A DNA stretch of 6,463 nucleotides. It comes from Pseudomonadota bacterium (GTDB taxonomy: Bacteria > Pseudomonadota > Alphaproteobacteria > Reyranellales > Reyranellaceae). The notes beneath the pieces are model-generated. The model was not told the DNA's origin. It was given only the letters and a program-made list of their open reading frames with translations, and searched no databases. The position numbers and the translations under genes were made by a program. The stretch covers positions 1 through 6,463 of the forward strand of contig JAEZHS010000407.1 of NCBI GenBank assembly GCA_023436825.1. Reading direction: 5' to 3'. Below, piece by piece: positions 5,328 through 6,463 of this stretch; the first letter of the stretch is position 1, and every line of letters starts with the position of its first letter.

Positions 5328-6423
5328 TTAGTTCGCCATGTTGAACAGCTTCGCCGCCGTGCCGCCCAGCACCGCGACCTTCTGGTCGTCGCTGAGCGCA
5401 TCGCAGGCGAAGATGTGGTCCACGGGCTTGAGCTGCCAGGGATAGGGATAGTCGCTGCCCAGCACGATCTGGCTGGCGCCGACCTGGGCCGCGAGGTGGC
5501 GGATGGCTTCCGGCGAGAAGATCAGCGAATCGAAGTAGAGCTGGTTCAGGTACTCCGTCGGCTTCTTCTTCAGCTTGACGTCGGCCTTGCAGCCGGCCGG
5601 GCCGACCATGCAGGCACGGTCGGAGCGGTCGGCATAGGAGGGCAGGTAGCCACCGCCATGGGCGGCGATGACCTTGAGGCCGGGGAACTTGTCGAGCGTG
5701 CCCTCGAAGATCAGGTGCGACAGCGCGATCGTGGTCTCCAGCGGATTGCCGATGGTGTTGCCGAGCCAGCCATTGCCGGCCAGCCGCTTGGAAATCTCCG
5801 GCACCCCCTGCGGATGGATGAACAGCGGCACGCCGAGCTCCTCGGCCTTGGCCCACACCGGATGGAATTTAGGGATCGGAGAATTCCGCGCTGCCGACCG
5901 CGCCGCCGATAGCAGCACCCTTCAGCCCCTGCTTCTTGACCGCGGTCTCGAGCTCCTGCACGGCGAGGTCGGGTGCCTGCAGGGTGAGCGAGGCGAAGGC
6001 GGCGAAGCGGTCGGGCTTGGAGGCGCAGAGTTCGGCCAGCTTCTCGTTCTGCAGCTTGACGATCTGGCCGGCGAGCTCGCGGTCACGGCCGTACCAGAAG
6101 GGGTTGATCGACAGCACCTCCATGTCGACGGCCTGTCCGTCCATCGCCTTCAGCCGCTTGTCGATCTCGACGAACGCTTCGGCCGCGCCGTTGACCGGCG
6201 GCAGCTGCACCGCGGCGGCGTCGGCGCCGAGCAATGCGCCGGCCTCGCGGAAGTGGCAATGCGCGTGCACGTCGATCGTCTTGACCTTCCTGCCGTTGAC
6301 GACCACGGGCAGGGTGCGCGACGTGCCTTGCGCATGCGCGCGTTCGAGCAGGCCGCAGCTGCAGAAGACGATTCCGGTCGCGGCGGCGGTGCCGCCCTTG
6401 AGGAAGTTTCGGCGCGTGGTCAT
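5328..6423 (-). pseudogene. Tat-exported ACMSD-type amidohydrolase, interrupted by a one-base frameshift
   Basis: Two overlapping frames (6423-5869 and the frame ending at 5328) encode the two halves of one metal-dependent hydrolase or decarboxylase of the amidohydrolase 2 (ACMSD-like) family; rejoined it is 364 residues, a normal length. The N-half begins with TTRRNFLKG (2-10), a textbook Tat signal with AHA cleavage near residue 31, and carries the first metal motif DVHAH (H53, H55). The C-half, counted in the joined protein, has FIHPQG (H203), AAHGGG (H255) and GSDYPYPW (D324), the remaining metal ligands. GGAGGG (6431-6436), seven bases before ATG 6423, sets the start. The break lies after EFSDP; homology resumes at once with KFHPVWAK. 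All catalytic residues survive on both sides and there are no other lesions. This points to a recent mutation, a sequencing error, or a +1 recoding event over older decay. The substrate is unknown; family members act on aromatic and carboxylated compounds. Confidence 0.82.
5868..5874 (-). other. Frameshift site CCC TAA A in the amidohydrolase gene
   Basis: On the minus strand the N-half reads GAT CCC TAA and stops. Skipping the T (plus-strand a at 5871) gives GAT CCC AAA TTC CAT, that is D-P-K-F-H, which restores the family sequence. CCC followed by U and a stop codon is a shape compatible with +1 slippage of proline tRNA, but no Shine-Dalgarno-like stimulator lies directly upstream as in prfB. 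Confidence 0.8.
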
Positions 6424-6463
6424 GGGGCGTCCCTCCGAGGTTTTTCCTCCCCTTGCGCAGCAA

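Noticed and set aside
5415..5912. Plus-strand frame of 165 codons over the amidohydrolase
   Set aside because: It is an antisense shadow; the minus strand carries the metal-binding motifs.
6351..6366. Cys residues 21 and 23 in the amidohydrolase signal as a lipoprotein lipobox
   Set aside because: The residue before C21 is Phe and the lipobox pattern is not met; the Tat motif with AHA cleavage explains the N-terminus.

Overview
The window is GC-rich bacterial DNA with strongly G/C-biased codon third positions, tightly spaced genes, and two twin-arginine (Tat) signal peptides. It resembles the chromosome of a soil or freshwater alphaproteobacterium (Rhizobiales or Rhodospirillales, Reyranella-like). 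The taxonomic guess is inference from gene content only. There is no rRNA, tRNA, CRISPR array, insertion sequence or phage integration module.

Layout. Left block, minus strand (2165 down to the edge): a secreted Major Royal Jelly Protein/yellow-type beta-propeller protein (1032-2165), a small GNAT-fold protein of the phage T7 Gp13 type (482-979), and a 134-residue exported protein ending in six Trp-His-Asn units inside a Gly/Trp/Asn repeat (10-414). This last gene looks like the precursor of a radical-SAM-modified, cyclophane-containing peptide (GrrA/triceptide type). No modifying enzyme is in view, but a minus-strand ATG at bases 3-1, six bases past its stop codon, may begin the next gene.

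Middle block: a YjlB-like cupin (2247-2756, plus) is divergent from the propeller gene and convergent with a Tat-exported CopA/CueO-like multicopper oxidase (2809-4245, minus). The two convergent stop codons flank a long two-tier palindrome. Right block: an NAD-dependent lactate/malate dehydrogenase-like gene (4353-5285, plus) is divergent from the oxidase. It converges on a Tat-exported ACMSD-type amidohydrolase (5328-6423, minus) that is split by one extra base at 5871, giving the run CCC TAA A.

How the genes relate: four of the seven gene products carry export signals. The oxidase, cupin, dehydrogenase and amidohydrolase are plausible parts of oxidative catabolism of small organic or aromatic compounds, but nothing shows a single pathway. 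The best candidate for something undescribed is the WHN-repeat protein with its Gp13-like GNAT neighbour.
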